64,000 nt of DNA from Desulfosporosinus youngiae DSM 17734 (GCF_000244895.1 NZ_CM001441.1:2810226-2874225); one strand, 5' to 3'. Counted from the stretch's first letter, positions 53,201-61,696 are shown. Program-made: numbers and translations. Notes: generated from the sequence alone by a model not told the origin.

Positions 53201-55975
53201 GGCGGAGCCCTGCCGCTGATTAAATTCGGCGGGGCGGGGCAAACGGCTCAATTATCCGTTCAGGCTCTAGCGGAACCTAAAAGCAGCGAAACCTTGACTG
53301 CTGATGCCGCCGCCTTAAACATTACCTCGCCGGAAGTAGATTCAGCGGTTCAGCTGGACATTGACCTGGTCTCGGGAACCGTCGGTACCTATGGGGTTAT
53401 TATCACCATGCCGGTTCCTGAGGCACTGGCGAATGCGGATGAGATTGCCGCCATTCATTACGGCCAAACCACAGAAGCGGTTCGCTGCGAGATTTCCGAG
53501 GATGGGGATACCCTGAGCTTTACACTGGAGTCCTTCAGCCCCGTTGTCTTGCTGGCCGGGAAAGCGCCGGAATACGCCACGGTTTACATTGAAAACGTCA
53601 GAGGCGGGGTTCTTGCGGCATTCAATTCCAGAGATGTAAAATTACTGCCGGTGGGAGAAAATGTGCAGGTAGCCATTGGAGATACACTGCATATGCTGGC
53701 CTATCCCATGGAGGACGGCAAAGGGAAGATTGAATCCGTTGCCACGGAAGCGGAAACGACCGGCGGTCGTCCCATTCTTCTCGACGGTCCCTATTACGGC
53801 ACCTATACCCTGACCGTCACTCAGGATACTATTCTCAGCACAACCTTTGAACGGGTTGCAGCAGATGACGATTCCATATCCGTCATGCCCGCTCAGGAGA
53901 GTTTCCCGGTGGCGGCAGGTGAAACGGGAACTTCTATTAGTACAACTCTCCGGGCATACCGGAACGGAAACCTTCTCACTGGGGCCACCTTTGCCAAGTC
54001 CGCGGAGGAAAGTGGCTTTGACTTTGCGCTGACAGAGGGGGGAGTGCTGACCGGCGAGGGCGAAGTAGAGCTGGGCTGCTATACGGTTTATGTGGATGTC
54101 ACTTACGGCGGAGAGACCTATGAAGGGCTGCCTGCAGCCATCAACTCCGGCTCATCTGTAACCATTGAGCAGTACTTAGCTAATAATGTGCGGAGTGACT
54201 TACTCAATATGTGTTTCGACAAATCCCTGGCCTATGCCCAAGGCACTCGGATGGAAACGGTTTTAAACAATGGCTATGCGGCGTTCCCTATATACAATTA
54301 CGACACTTTTGCCGGCGTCTATACAGCCGACGGGAGAAAGGCTGCCGACAGCGATAACGCAGTACCTCAGATTAAGAACCACTACTTTGTGAGACATACC
54401 AACAATGAGGGAGCGCTGTACAGCCTGACCGTCCAATCCCTTCCCGGCGGCAGTGCGGACGATGACGATAATAACGATAATGACGATGATTCGGACAGCG
54501 GTTCAAGCGGCAGTTCAGGCTCAACTGCCAAGGATAAATATGTACCTAACTCCTCTATTGTGGAAAAAGCAAGTGAAGTGAGGGTTACTCTTACCGGCAG
54601 TTCCTCTAAAATTTCTTCTGCTCAGCTTAAGAAACTCATTGACAAGAATAAGGATAAACCCATTGTCTTCAATGGCGCCGATTATACCATAACCTTTGCC
54701 CCGGGCAGCATGCAGGCGACCGCCGGGCAGACGGGGATTGACTTCGGTCTTAAGACCGCTGTCGCTGCCGGCAGCATAAATCTCCCGGATTCGGACGCGG
54801 GCAACCTGGTCCTGGTTTTAAGCTTTAAGCACAGCGGAGCTTTGCCGGGAGAAGCCGCCGTCAGGGTTAAAGCCGGCAGCAGCTATGCAGGCCAAACCCT
54901 TCATTACTATTACTATAATGAAAGCACAGATCAGCTGGAATACAGGCAAAGCGTCCGTGTAGACTCCCAAGGCTTTGTCACGGTAAACCAGGACCATTGT
55001 TCCGATTACGTCCTTCTCACCCAAAAACTGACCGTTAAGGAGATCGGCTTGGCGAGAATTTATGGGGAAAGCCGCTATGACACGGCTGTGGAAATCGCCA
55101 AAGCTTACTTCTCTGCCGGTGCCGACACCGTGATCCTGGCCCGGGGAGACGTCTCCGCCGACGCTCTGCCGGCAGTACCTTTGGCTAAGAAACTCGACGC
55201 CCCGATTCTGCTCACTCCTCCGGATCACCTGCCGGACAGCGTTCTGGCCCAAATCCAGGCCCTGGGCGCTAAAAAGGTGATCATTACCGGCGGCATCGGA
55301 GCCGTCCTGCCTGCCGTATCTGACCAGCTGGCAGCTCAGGGAATCAGTGTGGAACGGATTTACGGAACAACTCAGTATGAAACGGCCTATGAAATTGCCA
55401 AAGCCCTGGGCAGCGGGGCGGGCCAGGCCGTTCTGGTCAACGGCAACAGCGGGCAGGGCTCCTTTGCCGACGCTCTATCCATTGCCTCCTGGGCAGGATA
55501 TCAGGGAGTACCTATCCTTTACGCAGGCGGAGAAGGGGAGACTCTGCCGGAAGCCACGGCCCGGGCTTTCAATGAACTGGGCGTCAGTCAAACCCTCCTC
55601 ATTGGCGGAACGGCAGTCCTGCCGCAAGGTTTGGAAAGCCTCGTCCCCAACGCCAAGCGCTATGACGGCATCGACCGTTACGGTACCAATGCCCGGGTTC
55701 TGGCTAATCTCCAGCCTGATCCCCAAGCCATCTATGTGGTCAGCGGCCGGGATTTTGCCGACGCTCTCTCCGCAGCAGCTGTGGCAGCCCAAAACAACGC
55801 CTGGCTGCTGCTGGCGGGCTACCAGGGAGAAGGGGGAAGCAATGGTTTGACCCTGGAGCAGCAAGCCCTGCTCCAGTCAGCTAAAGAGAAGGTGGAGGAA
55901 GTACGGATCTTCGGAGGCACCATGGCTGTACCTCAGTCCACGCTGGAAGCTGTTAAAGCTCTTCTGGAAGACTAA
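50297..55975 (+). CDS. Large CWB2-anchored surface protein with InlB-type repeats
   Basis: An 1892-aa secreted protein. A signal peptide (residues about 12-38) is followed by InlB B-like repeats (FDPKGGAF... GYTFAGWYF pattern) near 48-135, 225-310, 335-420 and 870-950, with an Asp/Gly-rich linker (about 138-215) of alternating D, G, P, T between the first two. Two copies of a 532-residue block (about 323-854 and 855-1386) each contain a B-like repeat plus NVRGGVLAVF and NVRSDLLNMCFDKSLAYA segments. The C-terminus has three CWB2 repeats (ARIYGESRYDTAVEIAKAYF, VERIYGTTQYETAYEIAKAL, KRYDGIDRYGTNARVLANL), which bind secondary cell-wall polymer. Probably adhesin or S-layer-associated. GAGGAGG lies upstream. 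Confidence 0.9.
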   Translation: MEMKRKSVIRMRRSLAFILTFIMAFYMSFACEMNALARDYGDKNLQGSEQALTVVFAPHGGVFKDDGRTEPRETIFFTDSIDNDNQYYKIIADTDIPELEERSGYVLEGWYLKGKKLAEGDRIFNDVTFDARWSEPDSAVNPGPDPEAAADADINPGTDSGVEAGLDADSDPDADGDTDTDAGIDEGTDPGLDTGGDIDSGTENGSGETGLEENSENSEAVLQGEEISVAFNPQGGIFKDDETKEIRGFIFFANNTDNDNQYYKLADGEDIPLLAERPGYSFEGWYCQGTKLEAGSRIFDGAAFEARWSEAVTVNLLAADSEFKEFGEKEFTVEGEEVTLFFDPKGGAFADDGAAETRELALPADELDGDHYYYSIISAEDIPELADRPGYTFAGWYFEGEKLAAGDHLYGELIQFDAKWKGTNTATVNENVKGLFGGTLPLIKFGGAGQMAQLSVQALAEPKSAETLAAVAAALSIAEPDVNSAVQLDIDLVSGTVGPYGVVITMPVPQALAGADRIAAIHYGSTTEAVRCEISEDGDSLSFTLESFSPVVLMAGGAPDYATVYIENVRGGVLAVFNSKDVKLLPVGENVQVAIGDTLYMLAYPMEDGKGTIASVGTRAETTGGRPIPLVGPYGGTYTLTVTQDTILTTTFERRADDSLSVQPAEEGFPVGAGETGRSISTTLKAYRNGDVLSGATFAKSGEKSGFEFTLTEDGLLTSAGEVELGRYTVYVDVTYDGETYAELPVTINSGSAVTIEQYLANNVRSDLLNMCFDKSLAYAQGTGMETVLNNGYAAFPMYNYDNFAGVYTADGKKVAATDNAVPQAENHYFMRHANNEGELYSLTVRSLPSGSSGAKEFGEKEFTVTDEVVTLFFDPKGGAFENNGTTETREVVLPARELDDDGYYYSIISAGNIPVLADRPGYTFEGWYFDGEKLEAGDHIYGELIQFDAKWRGTNTATVDETVKGFFGGALPLIKFGGAGQTAQLSVQALAEPKSSETLTADAAALNITSPEVDSAVQLDIDLVSGTVGTYGVIITMPVPEALANADEIAAIHYGQTTEAVRCEISEDGDTLSFTLESFSPVVLLAGKAPEYATVYIENVRGGVLAAFNSRDVKLLPVGENVQVAIGDTLHMLAYPMEDGKGKIESVATEAETTGGRPILLDGPYYGTYTLTVTQDTILSTTFERVAADDDSISVMPAQESFPVAAGETGTSISTTLRAYRNGNLLTGATFAKSAEESGFDFALTEGGVLTGEGEVELGCYTVYVDVTYGGETYEGLPAAINSGSSVTIEQYLANNVRSDLLNMCFDKSLAYAQGTRMETVLNNGYAAFPIYNYDTFAGVYTADGRKAADSDNAVPQIKNHYFVRHTNNEGALYSLTVQSLPGGSADDDDNNDNDDDSDSGSSGSSGSTAKDKYVPNSSIVEKASEVRVTLTGSSSKISSAQLKKLIDKNKDKPIVFNGADYTITFAPGSMQATAGQTGIDFGLKTAVAAGSINLPDSDAGNLVLVLSFKHSGALPGEAAVRVKAGSSYAGQTLHYYYYNESTDQLEYRQSVRVDSQGFVTVNQDHCSDYVLLTQKLTVKEIGLARIYGESRYDTAVEIAKAYFSAGADTVILARGDVSADALPAVPLAKKLDAPILLTPPDHLPDSVLAQIQALGAKKVIITGGIGAVLPAVSDQLAAQGISVERIYGTTQYETAYEIAKALGSGAGQAVLVNGNSGQGSFADALSIASWAGYQGVPILYAGGEGETLPEATARAFNELGVSQTLLIGGTAVLPQGLESLVPNAKRYDGIDRYGTNARVLANLQPDPQAIYVVSGRDFADALSAAAVAAQNNAWLLLAGYQGEGGSNGLTLEQQALLQSAKEKVEEVRIFGGTMAVPQSTLEAVKALLED
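51265..54456 (+). repeat. Tandem duplication of a 1596-bp coding block
   Basis: The block 51265-52860 is repeated directly at 52861 to about 54456 with the reading frame kept (532 codons). Most differences between the copies are synonymous or conservative, so both copies appear to be maintained. Confidence 0.85.
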
Positions 55976-56044
55976 GATGGTTAAAATTGTTAAGTTACGC
56001 AACTAAGGTTGTCAAACTACGCCTATGAAGATGTCAATAAGTAT

Positions 56045-56075
56045 AGGAACCGGTCCGCAAAGCCGGACCGGTTCC
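56045..56075. terminator. Hairpin between the surface-protein gene and TetR
   Basis: AGGAACCGGTCCG (56045-56057) pairs with CGGACCGGTTCCT around a short loop. The genes converge here, so it may serve both; no long T-run is present. Confidence 0.65.
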
Positions 56076-56154
56076 TGAACTAACAAAATAACGAATGGCA
56101 TAGCCCGTTGGCTGGGGTACTGATGTCGTCCTTTTTCTGGTCCTACACTTTGAA

Positions 56155-56766
56155 TTAACTTGGTGAGGCGGCCTGGCGGACCGAATTCCCGGCTGCAGTG
56201 TTTAAAGCTAAAGAAGCGTAGATTTCGGTAATATACTCCACCAGGATCTGTCCCATTTCTTCCGGCGTCTCGCGAGGATCTTCCAACTGCCACCAATTCA
56301 TCACATGCCAAAGGCCGCCCATCCCGTAGAAAAAATGGTATCTGGTTTTATGGTCTAATTCCACGCCGTTCAAATATTGTTTAACTTTAGAAGTTACATG
56401 CTCATAATAGAGCTTATCCATCTTATCGGAAAAGAAGCAGATCATATTGCTTGCTTTCAAAAGTTTAAGAAAATCAAGATAGTCATTCCAAAACTCAAAA
56501 TAGGAGATGGCGACGGTTTTAAAATTTAATTCATTTTTAGCCAGGACTTTTTTGGCAAAATCCTCAATGACGACTCTGCACTGTAGGAACAGGACGTCCT
56601 CTTTAGATTTAAAATGCCGGTAAAAAGTCCTGCGGTCTAAACCTGCTTTCTCGGCCAGCTCTTTAATTTGAATTTTATGGAAAGGTTTTGTTTTCATTAA
56701 GGTCAGCAGGGCATCAATAAACCATTGCTGGGACTGATTGAGGATAAGATCAGCTGTTTTCTTCAT
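56155..56766 (-). CDS. TetR/AcrR family regulator
   Basis: A 203-aa regulator. The N-terminal domain has the TetR helix-turn-helix IQIKELAEKAGLDRRTFYRHFKSKEDVLF (quoted in part; residues about 34-62), and the C-terminal ligand domain resembles TetR_C_33-type regulators (YFEFWNDYLDFLKLLKASN). AAGGAGG five bases before the ATG at 56766 fixes the start. No drug-efflux gene is adjacent; its target is unknown. Confidence 0.88.
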   Translation of the reverse strand: MKKTADLILNQSQQWFIDALLTLMKTKPFHKIQIKELAEKAGLDRRTFYRHFKSKEDVLFLQCRVVIEDFAKKVLAKNELNFKTVAISYFEFWNDYLDFLKLLKASNMICFFSDKMDKLYYEHVTSKVKQYLNGVELDHKTRYHFFYGMGGLWHVMNWWQLEDPRETPEEMGQILVEYITEIYASLALNTAAGNSVRQAASPS

Positions 56767-56879
56767 AAAAGCCTCCTTATGCCTTGTGTTAATCATGATA
56801 CAGTCAACTTATTTTTCCTTTATTGCCAAGAATAGCATAAAGAGAAATATATCACAAGGTTAGTAGTCATTAATAAAGG

Positions 56880-56920
56880 AGCTCCTTTCTTTAACGGCGT
56901 TAAAGAGAGGGGCTTTTTTT
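56880..56920 (+). terminator. Orphan plus-strand terminator
   Basis: A 16-bp stem with G-U pairs (AGCTCCTTTCTTTAAC with GTTAAAGAGAGGGGCT) and a 3-nt loop, followed by TTTTTTT. There is no plus-strand gene upstream since the surface protein at 55975, so an unannotated transcript from about 56800 may end here. Confidence 0.6.
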
Positions 56921-56987
56921 AAACTTCGGACTTAGATTGGAAAATGAGAGTAGTAATGGGACCTGTTGTGACGGTACTAATTTTAAA

Positions 56988-57030
56988 AAGAGCAGGAAGC
57001 AAGCTGATTGTCAACTTGCTTCCTGCTCTT
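56988..57030 (-). terminator. Terminator of the chemotaxis receptor gene
   Basis: AAGAGCAGGAAGCAAG and CTTGCTTCCTGCTCTT form a perfect 16-bp stem; on the minus strand it is followed by TTTTAAAATT. Confidence 0.88.
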
Positions 57031-57070
57031 AATCTTGCGGCGGATTATGTTAAACTGAAGAGTCCGTTCC

Positions 57071-57904
57071 TCAAATAATTTTCGTAAATCCCGTCAAGGC
57101 CTCTAATTGAGCGGCAAGATCCTGTACGGCGGTAGAAATCTCTTCCATAGCTGCCGATTGTTCCTCACTTATAGCGCTCAACTCCTGAATTTCATCGCTG
57201 ATAAAATTACCGGAGTCGGCAATGGCTTTTAAAATATTGTTCACTTCTTTAGCCGAGCTGTTGCTTTTCGCCGAAAGGCCCCGGATTTCCTCGGCCACAA
57301 CGGCAAAGCCCTTGCCGTTCTCGCCGGCCCTGGCTGCTTCAATGGCGGCATTTAAACCGAGAAGTTTGGTTTGATCCGAAATGCTTTTGATCATTTGAAT
57401 AATGTCATCGGTTTTTTTAACATCGGCTTTGGTGTTGACAGCGGTTTGGGACAATTCTTCGCCAACTGTCGCCAGTTTCTCGGAACCCGTGGCAATCTCC
57501 TGAATACTGCTGTTGATTTCCTGAAAGGAAGCGCTGAACTGTTCAATGATTTCACCCAGCTTATTTTGGTTTTCCAGACTTGTGCCGACGCTGATTCCGC
57601 CGATGACTTGCTGGTTTTCATCAAAAATAGGCTCTGTGACGGTTTTATAGGCTACCCCCAGAACTTCTTTGTCGATTTCTAAGATTTCCGACTTTCTTTC
57701 CCGCATGGCTTTGGCCAGGGATGTGCCCGATTTAAGCTGATCGCCGGCCTTAATGCCAATGTCAAAGGTTTTGGCTGCCTGGTAAGCCAGAATGGTTTGA
57801 GTGTCACTTACGGCAACGAAAACATCCATTAGAAAGAGCCTATTTAATAACGGAGTCATTCTGGCAAAAAACTCCAATGTTTCTCTGCCCATAAATTTTT
57901 CCAT
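57071..57904 (-). CDS. Soluble methyl-accepting chemotaxis protein
   Basis: A 277-aa receptor without a transmembrane segment. Residues about 1-120 form a small sensor domain ([36 protein letters not shown]) and 120-277 a short signalling domain with the conserved hairpin tip [20 protein letters not shown] and [10 protein letters not shown]. The frame is open to 58018, but GGAGG before 57904 fixes the start. It senses a cytoplasmic signal. It diverges from the HTH gene at 58164 with a 50-bp palindrome between. Confidence 0.88.
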   Translation of the reverse strand: MEKFMGRETLEFFARMTPLLNRLFLMDVFVAVSDTQTILAYQAAKTFDIGIKAGDQLKSGTSLAKAMRERKSEILEIDKEVLGVAYKTVTEPIFDENQQVIGGISVGTSLENQNKLGEIIEQFSASFQEINSSIQEIATGSEKLATVGEELSQTAVNTKADVKKTDDIIQMIKSISDQTKLLGLNAAIEAARAGENGKGFAVVAEEIRGLSAKSNSSAKEVNNILKAIADSGNFISDEIQELSAISEEQSAAMEEISTAVQDLAAQLEALTGFTKII

Positions 57905-58053
57905 ATTAATACCTCCAATTTTAGACCGCCTATTTATTAAACACAACTGCAATTTTGCGATAATTAATAAATGCTCTCGAATTATGTAAGGAATAAGATA
58001 TCGAATTATGTAGGGCATTCTTTATAATAGAGGATTAATCGCATAATTTGTAG

Positions 58054-58103
58054 TATCTTTATGAATTTGTCACAACCGCGGTTATGACAAATTCATAAAG
58101 ATA
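58054..58103. repeat. Near-perfect 50-bp palindrome in a divergent promoter region
   Basis: Bases 58054-58078 and 58079-58103 are reverse complements except for one pair (58073/58084). The centre is AACCGCGGTT. It lies 150 bp from the receptor start and 61 bp before the HTH gene start. It could be an operator for the HTH protein, or a bidirectional structure. Confidence 0.9.
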
Positions 58104-58163
58104 TATCACTCCCGGCTTAGATAAGGTTATTGTAAAGGTATCAATTTTAGGAGGTAGAAATCT

Positions 58164-59267
58164 TTGACTTACATAAAATTTGGTGAGTGTTTGACGTCGT
58201 TACTTTCGATTCTGGATATAAGTGCCAATCGATTGTCAAAAGCGATCAATGTGGACAGCTCATTGGTTAATCGCTGGGTTAACGGCAAACGGATTCCGGG
58301 CTATGATTCAATCTACATAGAGAGTATTACTGAGTACTTTGCTAAAAACTTCTTGAATTCCTTGCAAATCCAGCGTTTGAATGAGCTTTTCCTAAGTGCC
58401 TGCGATAATCGGGAGTTGGCGGGTATGCCAAAAGAGATGATCGCTAAATTATTGTTGGAAGCCCAAGGGTATTCCATGGAATGCAAACGGAGAGAACGAA
58501 TCAACCGGCTTCAGAAAGGACAAAACCCTATTAATGACGAGAATCCCTTATTTGCTATCAATGAGCTTACTCATTCCGTAGCTTTGTCAAAAGAAGATAA
58601 AATAATTTTTCAGATTGAAACTATTTTATCCGCGGCCGTTTCTTTGCTTGAAATAGCAGCCCAGCAAACCTGTGAAAATAACGAGACTATTTACATAACC
58701 TATAATAACGACATGTCTTTAGCCAATCAAAATAGACATTTAATGGATGGTTTAAGAAATGCCTTGTTAAATGCCATCAATAAGGGTTGGCAGGTAATTT
58801 TGTTAGTCCATTTAAACAGTAATATCAACAGAATAATCAGCCTGATAAAATTTGCCAAACCTCTTGTGAAAACCGGAAAATTTAATTCCTATTATCTGAA
58901 TAAATACTACACTTCCGGCACAGGCAGAGAGAACATTACGGTTCCGGGTATCGGAGCACTATCGTGTTTTTCAACCGGGGAGAATTCGGAAGTCAATTGT
59001 GCTTTCTATTTTAGAAATGAAATTGCCGTTGAGGTTTTTAAAAACTACTATCAGATGCTGATTGCCAATCATAATCAGCCCCTCATAAAATACTATGCCC
59101 GGGAAAACAGCCACATTTTCAACCAGTGCCTGCTAAAACGTGAGGAAACTATTGGGGACCGGTTTTTATACAAGCCTTGTGCCGGGCTGGTAACATTGCC
59201 CGAAAATTTATATCTTAAACTTCTAAAAAAAAAGAGCGATCCCATGATGAGCTGCTCAGGGCTTTGA
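58164..59267 (+). CDS. XRE-type HTH protein, frame 0 part (ends just after a slippery site)
   Basis: A 367-aa protein starting at TTG 58164 with AGGAGGT eight bases upstream. The N-terminal 60 residues form a Cro/XRE helix-turn-helix (ILDISANRLSKAINVDSSLV, NRWVNGKRIPGYDSIYIESI). The rest (about 120-367) is alpha/beta and unrecognised, with QIETILSAAVSLLEIAAQQT and a long middle domain. The frame 0 ends LLKKKSDPMMSCSGL. At 59228-59234 the codons A AAA AAG are a dnaX-type slippery heptamer; a -1 shift there continues into the second frame to give a protein of about 530 aa. The C-terminal 11 frame-0 residues are probably not the natural end. Confidence 0.75.
   Translation: MTYIKFGECLTSLLSILDISANRLSKAINVDSSLVNRWVNGKRIPGYDSIYIESITEYFAKNFLNSLQIQRLNELFLSACDNRELAGMPKEMIAKLLLEAQGYSMECKRRERINRLQKGQNPINDENPLFAINELTHSVALSKEDKIIFQIETILSAAVSLLEIAAQQTCENNETIYITYNNDMSLANQNRHLMDGLRNALLNAINKGWQVILLVHLNSNINRIISLIKFAKPLVKTGKFNSYYLNKYYTSGTGRENITVPGIGALSCFSTGENSEVNCAFYFRNEIAVEVFKNYYQMLIANHNQPLIKYYARENSHIFNQCLLKREETIGDRFLYKPCAGLVTLPENLYLKLLKKKSDPMMSCSGL
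59228..59234 (+). promoter_or_regulatory. Slippery heptamer A AAA AAG (candidate -1 frameshift site)
   Basis: Nine A (59225-59233) then G. In frame 0 the codons are AAA AAA AAG; a shift by -1 leads to GAG CGA TCC CAT and an open frame to 59755. Either programmed frameshifting, transcriptional slippage on A9, a real frameshift mutation or a sequencing error would explain it. Confidence 0.7.
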
Positions 59268-59755
59268 CTTTTTTCCAAAAGCGATTAGCGGCCTTTTTAG
59301 CCAATGTCAAAGAGTATCAATGTTATGACATATACTCGGCGGATTCAATCAAGGATCTGATTAAACAGAGAAAGTATTTTCTTTATAGCCCCTCGGGTCT
59401 TGAGCCGGTTGATCTGGAAGTTGAGGATGCCGTTGAACTTCTGGAGAATATGGTAGCCTTTCTTATAAAATATGAAAATTATAATATTGCTTTTCTAACT
59501 CAAAATGAGGGTACTGAGAGCTCTGTTAATAGCAGCTATTATTGTCTGGTTAAAGAAAGACAAGCTATATTTTTTGAAGTACTTGACTTTTTGGAAGGGG
59601 AACCGGGAGTACGGTTAGCCATAACAGAACCTATGCTGGTTAAGGCCTTTGAGGATTATTTTAAAGACATTTGGGAACAGATTGCTCCCGTCAATAAGAA
59701 CAAGCAAGAGCTTATTCAATGGCTGAAAAGTCAGATTAATTTACTTAAGAAATAA
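59234..59755 (+). CDS. HTH protein, frame -1 continuation
   Basis: The -1 frame from the slippery site reads ERSHDELLRALTFFQKRLAA, then NVKEYQCYDIYSADSIKDLI, and ends NLLKK (about 173 residues). The only own start is TTG 59264 without a ribosome binding site, so it is not an independent gene. It resembles a helical sensor or ligand domain and would complete the protein begun at 58164. Confidence 0.7.
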   Translation, partial: ERSHDELLRALTFFQKRLAAFLANVKEYQCYDIYSADSIKDLIKQRKYFLYSPSGLEPVDLEVEDAVELLENMVAFLIKYENYNIAFLTQNEGTESSVNSSYYCLVKERQAIFFEVLDFLEGEPGVRLAITEPMLVKAFEDYFKDIWEQIAPVNKNKQELIQWLKSQINLLKK

Positions 59756-59779
59756 GTATCTTGCAAAAGCTTGTGATTA

Positions 59780-60475
59780 CTAGGAATGTATCTTCCTTCG
59801 TTTTTTAGCATCTGCCTTTTTCCGAGCTTCGGTTTTGGGCGCGTAATCCACAAGCTCGGCACACGCGCCGCCGGCTATCGCCCAAAGGTACAGGCTTGCT
59901 ACTGTTGCATAGGGCGAATACCGGCGCTTATATTTGGCAAACAATTCAGGCGTGATTTTACGGTGATGATATATCATCCTAAGTCCGCGGTGGATAGCAA
60001 GATCATCCCAACTCATGATATCCATACGCTGCATGGAAAATGTCATTAGCATTTCCGCAGTCCAAACGCCAATGCCTTTTATCCGGCAAAGCCGTTTGCA
60101 AATTTCATCGTCTGTCATCGTATGCAGATGGGCTAAATCTAAACTCCCATCCAGTACCGCAGCTGCAATCTCTTTGATATATAAGGCCTTGCGCATGGAT
60201 ATTCCACAAGTCTGCAAGTCTTCGGCTGATATTATCCCTATGTTTTCCGGCGTTAAAGGCGCAAACTGATTTTGCATACGCTCCCAAATGGTCGCTTGTG
60301 CCTTTGTAGATATTTGTTGTCCAACAATAGAATTGACAAGTGCCATGAACATATCGGGGATGACAACACGGTCTATGTGTCCCACTTCGTCTATCGCGGC
60401 ACCTAAAATCGGGTCTTTAGCTTTGAGGTGCTCGATCTCTTTTTCTCCATATTGAAAATAGTGTGTGTCAAGCAT
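59780..60475 (-). CDS. alkA: DNA-3-methyladenine glycosylase II (AlkA-like)
   Basis: A 231-aa HhH-GPD glycosylase. The helix-hairpin-helix CRIKGIGVWTAEMLMTFSMQ and the catalytic aspartate in SWDDLAIHRGLRMIY (residues about 130-175) are present. It removes 3-methyladenine and other alkylated bases. The start ATG overlaps the ogt stop by 8 nt, so translation is coupled; the frame further upstream (to 60520) is not used. Last gene of the alkylation-repair operon. Confidence 0.88.
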   Translation of the reverse strand: MLDTHYFQYGEKEIEHLKAKDPILGAAIDEVGHIDRVVIPDMFMALVNSIVGQQISTKAQATIWERMQNQFAPLTPENIGIISAEDLQTCGISMRKALYIKEIAAAVLDGSLDLAHLHTMTDDEICKRLCRIKGIGVWTAEMLMTFSMQRMDIMSWDDLAIHRGLRMIYHHRKITPELFAKYKRRYSPYATVASLYLWAIAGGACAELVDYAPKTEARKKADAKKRRKIHS

Positions 60476-60935
60476 CGCGTCTTTCCAACTCCAACAAGTA
60501 TTCTTTGGCGGGAATCCCACCGATATAGCCCGTCATACTGCCGTCTTGCCCTGTCACCCGATGACAGGGAACAATGATGACCATAGGGTTACGGTTATTC
60601 GCCATACCTACTGCCCGGCTTGCCCGAGGATTGCCAATCATCACGGCAACATCTTTATAGCTGCGAGTTTCCCCAATGGGAATCGTCTGCAAGGTTTTCC
60701 AGACAGACATTTGAAAATCCGTGCCTTGAAGAACCAGCGACAAATCAAAAGACCTGCGCTTCCCGGCAAAATATTCGGTGAGCTGCGCGGCCGCTTTCTG
60801 AATGAGCGGTGTTTCAATGGTTTCAAAATCGGCGGGCGTGGTTTCGCCCTTAAAAAATATACGGCATATCGCGCCGTTATCTTCTGCAATTCCAAGCATA
60901 CCGACAGGATAATTATAGAAAAATACGCTTTTCAT
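60468..60935 (-). CDS. ogt: Methylated-DNA-protein-cysteine methyltransferase
   Basis: A 155-aa Ogt/AdaB protein. The active-site IVPCHRV (Cys about 127) and the preceding GNPRASRAVGMANNRNP helix-turn-helix are intact. It takes the methyl group of O6-methylguanine onto its cysteine and is used once. It lies between adaA and alkA with overlaps on both sides, the standard adaptive-response layout of B. subtilis (adaA, adaB). Confidence 0.93.
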   Translation of the reverse strand: MKSVFFYNYPVGMLGIAEDNGAICRIFFKGETTPADFETIETPLIQKAAAQLTEYFAGKRRSFDLSLVLQGTDFQMSVWKTLQTIPIGETRSYKDVAVMIGNPRASRAVGMANNRNPMVIIVPCHRVTGQDGSMTGYIGGIPAKEYLLELERRDA

Positions 60936-61551
60936 GTTTTTGCTCCTTGCTGTTATTAGGAATGTTTCGGTGAATGCCGGGAACCTTGTTTAACTCCCGA
61001 TATTCCCTTGGTGTTGTCCCAGTTTGTTTTTTGAAAAAACCATAAAAGGATGGCAGACTATCATATCCAATATTACCGGCGATATCAATAATAGGGGTAT
61101 CCGTCTCTGCAAGCATTTTCCTTGTATAATCAAGGCGAGTTTTGTTCAAATATTGACTTGGCACCATTCCGTATTGCTGCTTGAAGACAGCAGCTAAATG
61201 GCTGGCCGATACGCCAAGTCTTTTCATTTCTGCCGCAAGGCGGTTTCTCTCCTGGAAATAATCATCGATCAGGTTTTTTGTTTGTTGTGCAAGCTCCAGC
61301 ATAGGCGCATAATCAAGTAAATCGGGACGACAGCGTTTGCATGGGCGAAAGCCCGCTTTTTCAGCGTCCTCCTGTGTTTCAAAATAGTTCGTATTCTTGC
61401 GCAGTGGTGTCCTTGATTTACAAGACGGGCGGCAATAAACACCCACCGTTTTTACTGCGTAAAAAAACTGCCCATCATAGCTTTTATCACAATCCACTAC
61501 GGCTTTCCACATCTTATCATCTGTAAGACCCATTGTTTTTTTCATCTCCAT
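60913..61551 (-). CDS. adaA: AdaA-like methylphosphotriester-DNA methyltransferase/AraC regulator
   Basis: A 212-aa protein. The N-terminal Ada zinc domain has four cysteines (GVYCRPSCKSR and FRPCKRCRPD), the first of which accepts a methyl from DNA phosphotriesters; the C-terminal AraC DNA-binding domain follows (LGVSASHLAAVFKQQ, IDIAGNIGYDSLPSFYGFFKK). Methylation turns such proteins into activators of their own operon. The start is uncertain among ATG 61551, 61545 and 61533. Its 3' end overlaps ogt by 23 nt. Confidence 0.88.
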   Translation of the reverse strand: MEMKKTMGLTDDKMWKAVVDCDKSYDGQFFYAVKTVGVYCRPSCKSRTPLRKNTNYFETQEDAEKAGFRPCKRCRPDLLDYAPMLELAQQTKNLIDDYFQERNRLAAEMKRLGVSASHLAAVFKQQYGMVPSQYLNKTRLDYTRKMLAETDTPIIDIAGNIGYDSLPSFYGFFKKQTGTTPREYRELNKVPGIHRNIPNNSKEQKHEKRIFL

Positions 61552-61696
61552 ATAGCGGTTTGGTTTTGTCTTATAGTATAGCACCGGGAGATTGATAAGT
61601 CTTATCGGATTTCCCGGTGTAATTCTGCTAAAACGTACATTACCTTTGCGGAAAAGCCGCCATGGAAATGATACAATTGATATAAAGGAGGTAATC

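Larger units (their letters stand above)
56767..57070. other. Intergenic region with two opposing terminators
   Basis: 304 bp between TetR and the chemotaxis receptor. It contains the TetR promoter region, a plus-strand terminator at 56880-56920 that belongs to no annotated plus-strand gene, and a minus-strand terminator at 56988-57030 for the receptor. No ORF of note. Confidence 0.6.
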
